This document shows positions 27,523-34,516 of a stretch of DNA of 64,000 nucleotides, piece by piece; positions within the stretch are counted from its first letter, which is position 1, and every line of letters begins with the position of its first letter. The notes beneath the pieces were generated by a model. It was not told the DNA's origin. It saw only the letters and a program-made list of their open reading frames with translations, and did no database searches. The position numbers were made by a program, and so were the translations under genes. The stretch covers positions 186,001-250,000 of the forward strand of contig NZ_JAMBOF010000004.1 in the NCBI RefSeq assembly GCF_023715485.1, read 5' to 3'. Source of the DNA: Mesobacillus subterraneus (lineage in GTDB: Bacteria; Bacillota; Bacilli; Bacillales; Cytobacillaceae).

Positions 27523-28152
27523 CTATAATAGTGCGGCAATTCCATGAAAACCGAAATACACTCCAAATACTAATAATGAAAGCCCTGATAATATTGAAAT
27601 AGCTCTCAGGGTGCCGTAATTTAGGAACCTTCTGAAACCAGTCGTAATAGCAGCCACAAATATGTCCCAAATAGCGAGGCCAACGAAAATCATGCTGCTG
27701 TAAATTAGCAAGTCGGTCCTGCCATAATTGCTGGCTGTCTTCGCAAGGACCGAGCCATAAATCCCCAGCCAGAACAAGATAGATAAAGGGCTGCTTATTG
27801 ACATCAGGAAGCCTGTAAAAAAGCATTTGAACAATGATTCCTTGCCCCTGCTAAACGCTAGATTGATATTATTCGCCTTTACTATACATTCAACACCAGA
27901 ATACATCAGGACGAATGCACCAAACAGCCAGAGGAAAATTTGGATCACAGGGATGTCCAAAAAATTTACTAGCCCCAGGTAAATCATTAACATAAATATT
28001 GCATCTGCGATCATCGAGCCAGTCCCAACGATCCACGCGTGCCAAAATCCATTCTTGATTCCCTTGTCCAATCTTGCTGAATTTACAGGCCCTATTGGTG
28101 CCGCCAAAGTTAATCCTAAGAAAATATAGCTTACAAGCAGACTGACATTCAA
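27523..28152 (-). CDS. LysE-family translocator, paralogue 1
   Basis: 209 aa from TTG 28152, eight bases after a GGGGG site, giving (M)NVSLLVSYIFLG. A GTG six codons upstream is an alternative. It has six hydrophobic segments and the family signature APIGPVNSARLDKGIKNGF near the N-terminus, plus SISSPLSILFWLGIYGSVLA. LysE/RhtB proteins export amino acids. It is over 50% similar by eye to the product at 29250-29897, with the tRNA-Leu and ydjO-like genes between. The substrate is unknown. Confidence 0.88.
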   Translation of the reverse strand: MNVSLLVSYIFLGLTLAAPIGPVNSARLDKGIKNGFWHAWIVGTGSMIADAIFMLMIYLGLVNFLDIPVIQIFLWLFGAFVLMYSGVECIVKANNINLAFSRGKESLFKCFFTGFLMSISSPLSILFWLGIYGSVLAKTASNYGRTDLLIYSSMIFVGLAIWDIFVAAITTGFRRFLNYGTLRAISILSGLSLLVFGVYFGFHGIAALL

Positions 28153-28331
28153 GATCTCGTCCCCCAACACACAAAAACTTTGTAAATTGTATGATTGGAT
28201 TTAAAATTTTAAAACAACCAGTCCTATTTTATTTAAACAGATACTTATTTCTACTCTTTCAGCATCTTAGTTGACATCTTATCTAAAAAAGTCAAGTAGA
28301 ATGATATCATTGTAATCCGATGTCAGTGTGA

Positions 28332-28359
28332 TTTAAAGTCACCAATTTTCTTTTATAAT
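28332..28359 (+). promoter_or_regulatory. Promoter of the tRNA-Leu gene
   Basis: TTTAAA (28332-28337), 16-bp spacer, TATAAT (28354-28359). The predicted start is within a base or two of the mature tRNA 5' end, so little or no leader is expected. Confidence 0.6.
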
Positions 28360-28366
28360 CAGTTTT

Positions 28367-28450
28367 GCGGGTGTAGCGAAATCGGCAGACGCACTAGATT
28401 CAGGTTCTAATTGTCGCAACACCATTGAGGTTCAAGTTCTCTCATCCGCA
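28367..28450 (+). tRNA. tRNA-Leu (anticodon CAG), divergent
   Basis: The acceptor arms GCGGGTG and CATCCGC pair fully. The D-arm is GCG-AAATCGGCAGA-CGC. The anticodon loop TTCAGGT gives CAG (Leu, CTG codons). The variable arm is 15 nt with a 3-bp stem, as in class II tRNA. The T-loop is TTCAAGT. Weak points: C27-A43 mismatch, T49-T65 mismatch and a G53-T61 wobble in the T-stem. CCA is not encoded. A promoter precedes it and a terminator follows. Confidence 0.8.
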
Positions 28451-28458
28451 TACAGAAC

Positions 28459-28487
28459 AGGTGCCTTTTCGGGGCACTTTTTATTTG
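28459..28487 (+). terminator. Terminator of the tRNA-Leu gene
   Basis: GTGCC (28461-28465) and GGCAC (28473-28477) followed by TTTTTATTT. Confidence 0.85.
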
Positions 28488-28514
28488 TCTCATTTTTGCA
28501 ACCCTTTATCAAAT

Positions 28515-28556
28515 AGAAAACAGCCAGGGATTTATCCCTGGCTGTTTTCTATTTCA
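28515..28556 (-). terminator. Terminator of the ydjO-like gene
   Basis: AGAAAACAGCCAGGGAT and its exact complement form a 17-bp stem; the minus strand continues with T-rich sequence. Confidence 0.88.
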
Positions 28557-28561
28557 TATTT

Positions 28562-28768
28562 CTAGCCAATCAAATTCTGGCTGTGGTTGTTTACAACTTC
28601 CAACACCTTTGTTGTCTGTTCCATATCACTTTTGCAAATCGGGCAAGCGGGGACATTGCTGCTCTTAAAGTTGTCGCGAACCCAGCAATTGCAATCATCA
28701 GAAGTACATACCCATACTTTCGTTTCAGCCGTTACGATCTCTTCAGGTGGTTTTCTGCCAAATGCCAT
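28562..28768 (-). CDS. ydjO: Cold-inducible YdjO-like zinc-type protein
   Basis: 68 aa. It begins MAFGRKPPEEIVTAETKVWV, then CTSDDCNCWVRDNF and CPICKSDMEQ, giving two cysteine clusters for a zinc-ribbon. This matches the YdjO family of small proteins induced by cold in Bacillus. It is soluble with no signal peptide. It is monocistronic with its own terminator. Biochemical role is unknown. Confidence 0.87.
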   Translation of the reverse strand: MAFGRKPPEEIVTAETKVWVCTSDDCNCWVRDNFKSSNVPACPICKSDMEQTTKVLEVVNNHSQNLIG

Positions 28769-28861
28769 TTCCTCACGCTCCTATTTTTTAGTCGTGGCTG
28801 TTATCGCATTTATTGTTGCTTTTCGGATAAGCTTAGCTTCACGTGCCTTTCTTGGCTTCGT

Positions 28862-28976
28862 GCTCTTTTCGTGATGAACTGAACCAAGTAGGCAAAAATA
28901 ATCCGGATAAATCCAAAAGCCGAAATTTACTTTTGATTGTGAAAGCAACAAAGTGTACGAAAAAAGCCTTTATCAT
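28862..28976 (-). repeat. Dispersed repeat family A, copy 3 (inverted)
   Basis: Read on the minus strand from 28976: GGCTTTTTTCGTACACTTTG, TTGCTTTCACAATC, AAAAGTAAATTTCGG, CTTTTGGATTT. The distal end CACGAAAAGAGC is an inverted copy of the start, so this copy has terminal inverted repeats. Between 28977 and 29249 there is an AT-rich stretch with the hairpin CATTTATTATAAAAAG/CTTTTTATAATAAATG (28998-29042) and no supported gene. Confidence 0.65.
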
Positions 28977-29249
28977 CGTTCGATTGATAAAAAAATTCAT
29001 TTATTATAAAAAGCCCGCAAATAAACTTTTTATAATAAATGAATAATCCGAAAGTTGATATCTATTTCATTTTACCACACTTTCTTATTTTTACCAAAGA
29101 TGAACCTTGAGGTGTTATCTGAATCAGCAGTTATTATTATATGCATATCGGTAAATCTTTATTTCTGATGATACAAATTTTATTATTGATTTTTGAAATT
29201 AGGTTGTACACTTTCCATTACCTGAATAGAAATAGTACAAGCAAATTGT

Positions 29250-29897
29250 ATGCTTTGGGTATTGGAGGTAATTACTATTAACGTTTTTTTAGGTTACATA
29301 TTCCTTGGTTTATCCCTTGCCGCCCCTATCGGTCCTGTCAATGCTGCACAAATGGACAAAGGCATAAGAAGCGGCTTTTTCCAGGCCTGGCTGCTCGGCC
29401 TTGGTGCATTGACAGCCGATATTGTCTATATGCTAACTGTCTATCTTGGAGTGGTGAAATTTTTGGAAACTCCATTCATGCAAACCTTCCTGTGGTTGTT
29501 TGGATTCTTTGTATTAATGTATACCGGCATCGAGACGATAATCAATTCCGGAAAAATCGTCATGGACCATAGAGGAGGAGACTCAGGCTTCAAATCGTTT
29601 GCTTCAGGTTTTCTAATGTCGATTTCCAATCCCCTGACCATTCTTTTTTGGCTGGGGATTTATGGCTCAGTTCTTGCAAAAACAGCTTCTTCTTATGGAA
29701 CTGGTGAACTTGTCATATACAGCTTTGGCATAATACTTGGACTAATCCTATGGGATATCGTTATGGCCGCTATATCAAGCAGCTTCCGCAAGCTGCTCAC
29801 CACCCAGCTGCTGACATTTATTTCGATCATTTCAGGGCTTTCCTTGATAGGTTTCGCATTGTTTTTCGGGTATCAGGCTTTGAAGCTTTTTTTATAA
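29250..29897 (+). CDS. LysE-family translocator, paralogue 2
   Basis: 215 aa from ATG 29250, the only standard start upstream of the conserved core, but without a ribosome site. A strong GGAGG (29264-29268) sits inside this reading and is ideally placed for ATT at 29277, where the protein lines up residue for residue with paralogue 1 ((M)NVFLGYIFLG). The real start may therefore be ATT. It has six hydrophobic segments, APIGPVNAAQMDKGIRSGF and SISNPLTILFWLGIYGSVLA. It is a likely amino-acid exporter and is followed by a strong terminator. Confidence 0.87.
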   Translation: MLWVLEVITINVFLGYIFLGLSLAAPIGPVNAAQMDKGIRSGFFQAWLLGLGALTADIVYMLTVYLGVVKFLETPFMQTFLWLFGFFVLMYTGIETIINSGKIVMDHRGGDSGFKSFASGFLMSISNPLTILFWLGIYGSVLAKTASSYGTGELVIYSFGIILGLILWDIVMAAISSSFRKLLTTQLLTFISIISGLSLIGFALFFGYQALKLFL

Positions 29898-29899
29898 GA

Positions 29900-29941
29900 A
29901 AAAAGGGTGCTTTCCCATATCTGAGGAAGCACCCTTTTTGT
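29900..29941 (+). terminator. Terminator of LysE paralogue 2
   Basis: AAGGGTGCTTTCC and GGAAGCACCCTT form a 12-bp stem followed by TTTTTG. Confidence 0.9.
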
Positions 29942-30021
29942 AAGTTCAGCTAATTTCTTGATTGTTAATGACTATTTCGATATATAATAGAAAAGACAAA
30001 AATTAAAAGGATGATTTATTA

Positions 30022-30333
30022 ATGGAAATTACTGAACATACTGTTGAGCTGCTGGAAGATCCATTCGGCCTTCTTTCAGGCAGCAGATATGAGTATTTTT
30101 TAAATATTGAAGTTGATGAAGAAGACGAGCTTTATACTGAAAAAGGCTTACTTTTGAAAGTGATATTTCTTGTTGATGGACCGGAAAGCAGGATTCTCCA
30201 AAATTACTTCATTGAACAGGAAACCGAAAAGGTGCTTGATTTCGACCTTGAGGATGATGAGATCGAAACAGTGAAAACTTATTGCCTGCAAAACTTGCCG
30301 TCTGAGGAAGAAACAGAATCAGGCACAAACTAA
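30022..30333 (+). CDS. Conserved acidic protein, function unknown
   Basis: 103 aa, strongly acidic. It starts MEITEHTVELLEDPFGLLSG and has a beta-rich middle (GLLLKVIFLVDGPESRILQNYF) and an acidic helical tail. There is no membrane segment. It resembles small Bacillus proteins annotated as DUF6509, but I am not sure of that match. AAAAGGATG precedes the ATG. It is monocistronic and convergent with the next acidic protein gene, sharing one terminator. Confidence 0.72.
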   Translation: MEITEHTVELLEDPFGLLSGSRYEYFLNIEVDEEDELYTEKGLLLKVIFLVDGPESRILQNYFIEQETEKVLDFDLEDDEIETVKTYCLQNLPSEEETESGTN

Positions 30334-30360
30334 AAAAGAGCAGATCTGCTCTTTTTTTTG
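30333..30360. terminator. Bidirectional terminator between two convergent genes
   Basis: AAAAAAGAGCAGATCTGCTCTTTTTT is a perfect palindrome with T-runs on both strands. Confidence 0.9.
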
Positions 30361-30368
30361 TTAACTTA

Positions 30369-30764
30369 TTAAACCTCGACTGCCTTACCTTCTTCAACGA
30401 TATGATAAAGAAGATGTGCCAAATGGTGTACAGGGCCATATTCTCCTTCTTCTTCATTCAGTTCTTCAGTGAATTCCAAATCGTTTAGGTACAAAGCAGA
30501 AAACTCATAAAAATCCTTCAGCTCAAAGCCATAGCAGTTCGATGGCTCTTCACTTTCATTCTCATATTGCAGCACCAGATATGATTCTTTGCCTTCATTA
30601 TCTTCCGCATCGAAAAATACGAAGAAGCCAATATTCGTATCCAGATCGAATAAATGGCGCGTGCCGCCTTCAGAGGCTTTATCATAATCTTCGCTGCTCA
30701 ATTTCTGGACCGCCATTGTTTCTACCTGGTCATCTGCGTGAAAGTTAACATTAAATGTTTTCAT
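30369..30764 (-). CDS. Acidic cytosolic protein, function unknown
   Basis: 131 aa, very acidic. It begins MKTFNVNFHADDQVETMAVQ, with an aromatic middle (IGFFVFFDAEDNEGKESYLV, CYGFELKDFYEFSALYL) and HHLAHLLYHIVEEGKAVEV at the end. There is no signal peptide, membrane helix or known catalytic motif. It appears to be a conserved Bacillus hypothetical. A dispersed palindromic repeat lies about 70 bp upstream. Confidence 0.7.
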   Translation of the reverse strand: MKTFNVNFHADDQVETMAVQKLSSEDYDKASEGGTRHLFDLDTNIGFFVFFDAEDNEGKESYLVLQYENESEEPSNCYGFELKDFYEFSALYLNDLEFTEELNEEEGEYGPVHHLAHLLYHIVEEGKAVEV

Positions 30765-30832
30765 GATTCAACAACTCCAATCAAAAGTAGAAAGCTCACT
30801 TTCTTAATAAAACTTATAGTTGTTTTTACAAT

Positions 30833-31083
30833 AGGCTCTGTTAAACACGGCTGTTGATTTTCGTTCCAGGCGCTTCGCTTTCCGCGGGGCTGGCGCTGAG
30901 CCTCCTCGTCGCTTCGCTCCTGCGGGGTCTCACCTGACCAGTTAAGCCCGCAGGGCATTGACCTGAGCTTCATCTAACCTGCCCACGCACGATGGAAATG
31001 CGTTAGCATTTTCGGAGGAGTCTTCGCGCCTTCCACAACAATCAACAGAGGTTAAAAATCAATATTCAGCTTTAACAGAGCCT
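30833..31083. repeat. Long dispersed palindromic repeat family B, copy 1
   Basis: About 251 bp bounded by AGGCTCTGTTAAA inverted repeats, which continue as imperfect arms (TTGATTTT). The interior is GC-rich: GTTCCAGGCGCTTCGCTTTC, GAGCCTCCTCGTCGCTTCG, ACGCACGATGGAAATGCGT, GGAGGAGTCTTCGCGCC. A second copy lies at 63430-63711. There is no coding potential. This repeat type is common in Bacillaceae genomes; a MITE-like or structured-RNA nature is possible. Confidence 0.8.
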
Positions 31084-31105
31084 TACATTAAATAAATTCA
31101 TCATG

Positions 31106-31603
31106 TTATTCTTTATCAGGAAAGAACACATGCTCTGCTATTATTTTTTCTCCGATGGTCAGGATTCCATACGAAAATTCCTTTTGTCTTCTTTTATCCG
31201 TAGGGGAACCAGGATTGAAGACAAGAATTCCGTTTGTTTCCTTTAGGACAGGAATGTGCGAATGCCCGTATATAATACAGTCAACCTTGTCCATTGTAAA
31301 CGTATCGATTGCCCGTCTTTCCGTAGTCTTGCCATTACCATGGCCGTGAACAATTCCGATCTTAAAATCCTCTGCCTTGAAAATTTCCTTAGTTGATAGC
31401 AGAGTTTTCAATTCCGGGCCATCCACATTCCCAGTTACTCCAACAACCTTGGCATATTGTCTAAGCTCCTTAAAAAGCTCGATTGTTTGCCAATCTCCTG
31501 AATGGATAATATGATCACAGTTCTCGAGGTCCATTAGTAATTTTCTTGGAAGTTGGCGTCCTTTTTTCGGCAAATGCGTGTCAGAAATCACCACTATTTT
31601 CAT
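31106..31603 (-). CDS. Metallophosphoesterase, YfcE/YsnB type
   Basis: 165 aa from the ATG giving MKIVVISDTHLPKKGRQLP; an ATG eight codons earlier is possible. The metal ligands appear in order: SDTHLP, HSGDWQ, VTGNVDGPE, IVHGHGNGKT and YGHSHIPVL. The family hydrolyses phosphodiesters with two metal ions; natural substrates in Bacillus are not settled. It is cytoplasmic. A family B repeat lies just downstream. Confidence 0.92.
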   Translation of the reverse strand: MKIVVISDTHLPKKGRQLPRKLLMDLENCDHIIHSGDWQTIELFKELRQYAKVVGVTGNVDGPELKTLLSTKEIFKAEDFKIGIVHGHGNGKTTERRAIDTFTMDKVDCIIYGHSHIPVLKETNGILVFNPGSPTDKRRQKEFSYGILTIGEKIIAEHVFFPDKE

Positions 31604-31673
31604 GGATGAACATCTCAAACCCTTCATTCACTTTATCGAAGCACTTCTGTTATGTTACCCGCATAAAGTTGGA

Positions 31674-32210
31674 TTAACCATTCTCAGACTTTTTATATTC
31701 AGTCACATCAAAGTAATCATTGGTGTCACTATATCCATTAAATTCGATATCCAAATCGTGAAAATATCGATGGAGCTTTAGCAAGGCTTTTTTGTCTTTC
31801 CTGCCGCCTTCAATTGTTATTGAATAATTGGAGATCGCTTCAAAATCCGTCAGTAAATCCGTATTGTCAGTTTGAATGTTCGCCAATACAGCTATGATTT
31901 CAGACGCAATTTTTCTCTGCTCCTCCCATTTCACTGTATCAATTCCCCCATATCCTAATGTTGTGTTATACTTTTTGTGGAACTGCGAAATAAAACGGCC
32001 TACACTCCTATAATTCTTTTGATCTGACTCTTGTTGAAACACAGCAACATCCTCATTGCCATTGCTTTGAGCTGCAGCTGCATCCATAATCTTCTTGACA
32101 TCTTCATTGTTATCGGTTTCCCAGATTGAATATCCTCCGTATAACCCAAAAGCCAAAATGAACAGAGCTGACGGTAAAATCATGAGTTTCCATTTACTTT
32201 TCTTTTCCAT
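31674..32210 (-). CDS. Membrane-anchored protein of unknown function
   Basis: 178 aa from the ATG giving MEKKSKWKLMILPSALFIL; another ATG lies 11 codons upstream without a clear site. One N-terminal membrane helix (about 7-27) is followed by an extracytoplasmic, helix-rich domain with no cysteines and no catalytic motif that I recognise. It is monocistronic. It is probably a membrane-tethered extracytoplasmic protein, and nothing more can be claimed. Confidence 0.7.
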   Translation of the reverse strand: MEKKSKWKLMILPSALFILAFGLYGGYSIWETDNNEDVKKIMDAAAAQSNGNEDVAVFQQESDQKNYRSVGRFISQFHKKYNTTLGYGGIDTVKWEEQRKIASEIIAVLANIQTDNTDLLTDFEAISNYSITIEGGRKDKKALLKLHRYFHDLDIEFNGYSDTNDYFDVTEYKKSENG

Positions 32211-32448
32211 GTCGTTGCCTGCCCCCTGTATTCTAATCTCCATGTTTATAAAAAAGCGATAACCTAAAAAACTCCTATTCTTATATAATTTGACAGCTAA
32301 TGCACAAATCCCTCTTATTAATTTCTCCGGCTTTTGGTTCTTTCAATATCGTCATGCGAATTTGACCATACCGTTTTAACATCGGAAGTATTATTCCTCA
32401 AAATTTCCTGCTCAGTGAAAAAACTATATACGGCCTAGACATAAACAT

Positions 32449-32480
32449 AAAACCAGGTGCGGTCCGCGCACCTGGTTTTC
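32449..32480 (-). terminator. Terminator of the epimerase gene
   Basis: AAAACCAGGTGCG pairs with CGCACCTGGTTTT. The stem overlaps the end of the gene region, and the minus strand continues with TATG. No long T-run beyond the stem. Confidence 0.75.
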
Positions 32481-32481
32481 G

Positions 32482-33378
32482 TTAACTAACTTTATATTCT
32501 TGAAGATAAAACTTAATCAATTCTTCAAGTAACAGATCGAGCTTTGTAAACTCAAAACCTAAATCCTGTGCCTTTGAAGTATCAATCGACCAGGAGCCCG
32601 GCAAAGCATATGGGGAAGGACTATCCGCTTCCAAACTTGAATCAATGATGGCATTTTTATTGGCAAGGAGGGCAATTTTTTCCGTCAATTCATACATGCT
32701 TATATCACCTGCTGAACCAGGATTGATCGGTCCTGTAAAATCAGAATTACCGATTTCAAGTAGAAATTCGGCTGCCTCATCAGCATGGATATAACTATAC
32801 CGCAAATCAGGGTTTGGTATCCCAATTGCTTCTCCAGCAATAATCTTATCGACATGAAATTTAAGGCGCTCAGAATAATCGTCTTTCGAGACGACAATCG
32901 GGAACCTTACGGAGACTACATCAAAGCAGCCAGACTGATGGAACACAGCTTCAGATGCGCGCTTGGCCTCTTTATAGCCTTCATACCCCGGATATTCCCT
33001 CCGGGTTTTGTAAGCAATTTCGTATGTATTGGCGTTAAAATTTTCTTCTTTGTGGAGGGTTCCGAACTCATAAACCGCCTGGGTAGATGTGAAAATGTAG
33101 CGTTTTACCTTGCCCTTCAGAGCCTCTGCAGTATCCCGGGCCTCGATAGGCGAAAAACATGATTGATCGTAGACGATGTCCCATTCCTTATTACTGAATG
33201 CTGCTTCCATCGTCTCCTTTTTCTCGCGGTCCATAATCAGTCTTTCTACTTTATTGCCGAATGGATCGCTCTTTGTTCCTCTTGTTGCAACTGTAACCTG
33301 ATCGCCGTTTTCTATCAATTTTCCGACTAGCTTTTTCCCGAAATATTGGGTCCCGCCCAGCACTAAAACTTTTCTCAT
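32482..33378 (-). CDS. NAD-dependent epimerase/dehydratase family protein
   Basis: 298 aa extended SDR. The N-terminal nucleotide site is LVLGGTQYFGKKLV (residues 4-17), followed by a strand with TRGTKSDPF. The active-site Tyr region is not the textbook YxxxK: TRREYPGYEGYKEAKRASEAV carries YKEAK. It resembles the CSP41/NAD-epimerase proteins of unknown substrate common in Bacillus. It is cytoplasmic and monocistronic. Confidence 0.85.
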   Translation of the reverse strand: MRKVLVLGGTQYFGKKLVGKLIENGDQVTVATRGTKSDPFGNKVERLIMDREKKETMEAAFSNKEWDIVYDQSCFSPIEARDTAEALKGKVKRYIFTSTQAVYEFGTLHKEENFNANTYEIAYKTRREYPGYEGYKEAKRASEAVFHQSGCFDVVSVRFPIVVSKDDYSERLKFHVDKIIAGEAIGIPNPDLRYSYIHADEAAEFLLEIGNSDFTGPINPGSAGDISMYELTEKIALLANKNAIIDSSLEADSPSPYALPGSWSIDTSKAQDLGFEFTKLDLLLEELIKFYLQEYKVS

Positions 33379-33482
33379 TTTTGAATCCCCCTTTTTCTAT
33401 ATATTTTATTCTGCAAATGAAAAGACTTTTCCTGTTTTAATAAGTGTATCATCTCCAAACAAATTGTATCTGTATAAACACC

Positions 33483-33513
33483 AAACCCGGCAATGCTTCT
33501 GCATTCCGGGTTT
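33483..33513 (-). terminator. Terminator of ku
   Basis: AAACCCGG and CCGGGTTT form a stem with the inner arms AATGC/GCATT just after ku. Confidence 0.75.
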
Positions 33514-33530
33514 GGGTTTGGGCTATTGCA

Positions 33531-34382
33531 TTATGCTTGCTTTTTTTCCTTTGCTTTTGGTTTCGCAGCGGCTTTCTTTTTCTTGGCAGCTGGTTCTTTC
33601 TTTTTTTCGGGTTTCGTTCGGTCGATTGATGCCTGAAGCGCTGCCATAAGATCCGTAACATTTGATACAGGTTCTTTTTCCGTAGGTGTTACAAGTTCTT
33701 TGCCCGTTCGCTTCGCTTCGATCAGCTCCAATAAAGCGGTTCGATAATCATCTTTAAATTTGTCGGGTTCAAACTCGGTAGTCAGCTGGTCGATCAGCAT
33801 AATTGCCGTTTGAAGCTCTTTATCGGTGACCTTATCTTCTTCAGGAACATTAGGAACATCAACCGTCTTCCTCACTTCATCTGGAAAATGAATCGTTTCC
33901 ATGACGAGCGTATTATCATACACTCTGATGACTGCAAGCTGTTCCTTTGCACGGATCATGATTTTTGCGATTCCGACTTTTTGCGATTCTTCAAGCGCTT
34001 TGCGCAAAAGTGAATACGCCTTGCTGCCACTTTCGTTAGGAGACATAAAATAGCTTCTCTGATAATATATAGGGTCGATTTCGGACATTTTTACAAAATC
34101 GATGATTTCGACGGCTTTATCTTCATTTTCTTTCCTTAATGCTTCCAAATCTTCTTCCTCAAGAATAACAAACTTGCCTTTTGTGTACTCATACGCTTTG
34201 ACGATATCTTCATTCTTAACTTCTTTATCACATACGGGACATGTCTTCTCATATTTAATTGGTGAATGGCATTCCTTATGGAGATTCCTCAATTTAACAT
34301 CTTTATCTTCAGTTGCCGCATGAAGCTTGATGGGTATGTTGACTAGACCAAAACTAATGCTTCCTTTCCAAATTGTATGCAT
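33531..34382 (-). CDS. ku: Non-homologous end-joining protein Ku
   Basis: 283 aa from the ATG behind GGAGAACG, giving MHTIWKGSISFGLVNIPIKL, the usual bacterial Ku start. The core ring domain shows LRNLHKECHSPIKYEKTCPVC, YEYTKGKFVILEEEDLE and PIYYQRSYFMSP. Ku binds DNA ends as a homodimer and recruits LigD. The C-terminal 35 residues are Lys/Ala-rich, a basic tail seen in some bacterial Ku proteins that aids DNA binding. It is divergent from ligD, and the 134-bp gap between them holds both promoters. In Bacillus this pair is often used in spores. Confidence 0.96.
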   Translation of the reverse strand: MHTIWKGSISFGLVNIPIKLHAATEDKDVKLRNLHKECHSPIKYEKTCPVCDKEVKNEDIVKAYEYTKGKFVILEEEDLEALRKENEDKAVEIIDFVKMSEIDPIYYQRSYFMSPNESGSKAYSLLRKALEESQKVGIAKIMIRAKEQLAVIRVYDNTLVMETIHFPDEVRKTVDVPNVPEEDKVTDKELQTAIMLIDQLTTEFEPDKFKDDYRTALLELIEAKRTGKELVTPTEKEPVSNVTDLMAALQASIDRTKPEKKKEPAAKKKKAAAKPKAKEKKQA

Positions 34383-34516
34383 AACGTTCTCCATTCTATC
34401 GTTTTATTACTAATTTGCTTTAGAAACGGCTTATCATTCGTTAAAACTTTTCCCAGCAGACTAGTTTGTTCATTTTCAGGAACAATATAAATACGACTGG
34501 TGAAAGGATGGGAACG

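Noticed and set aside
27405-27602. 65-codon plus-strand ORF near repeat copy 2
   Set aside because: It spans the repeat and runs antisense into the LysE gene, with no ribosome site.
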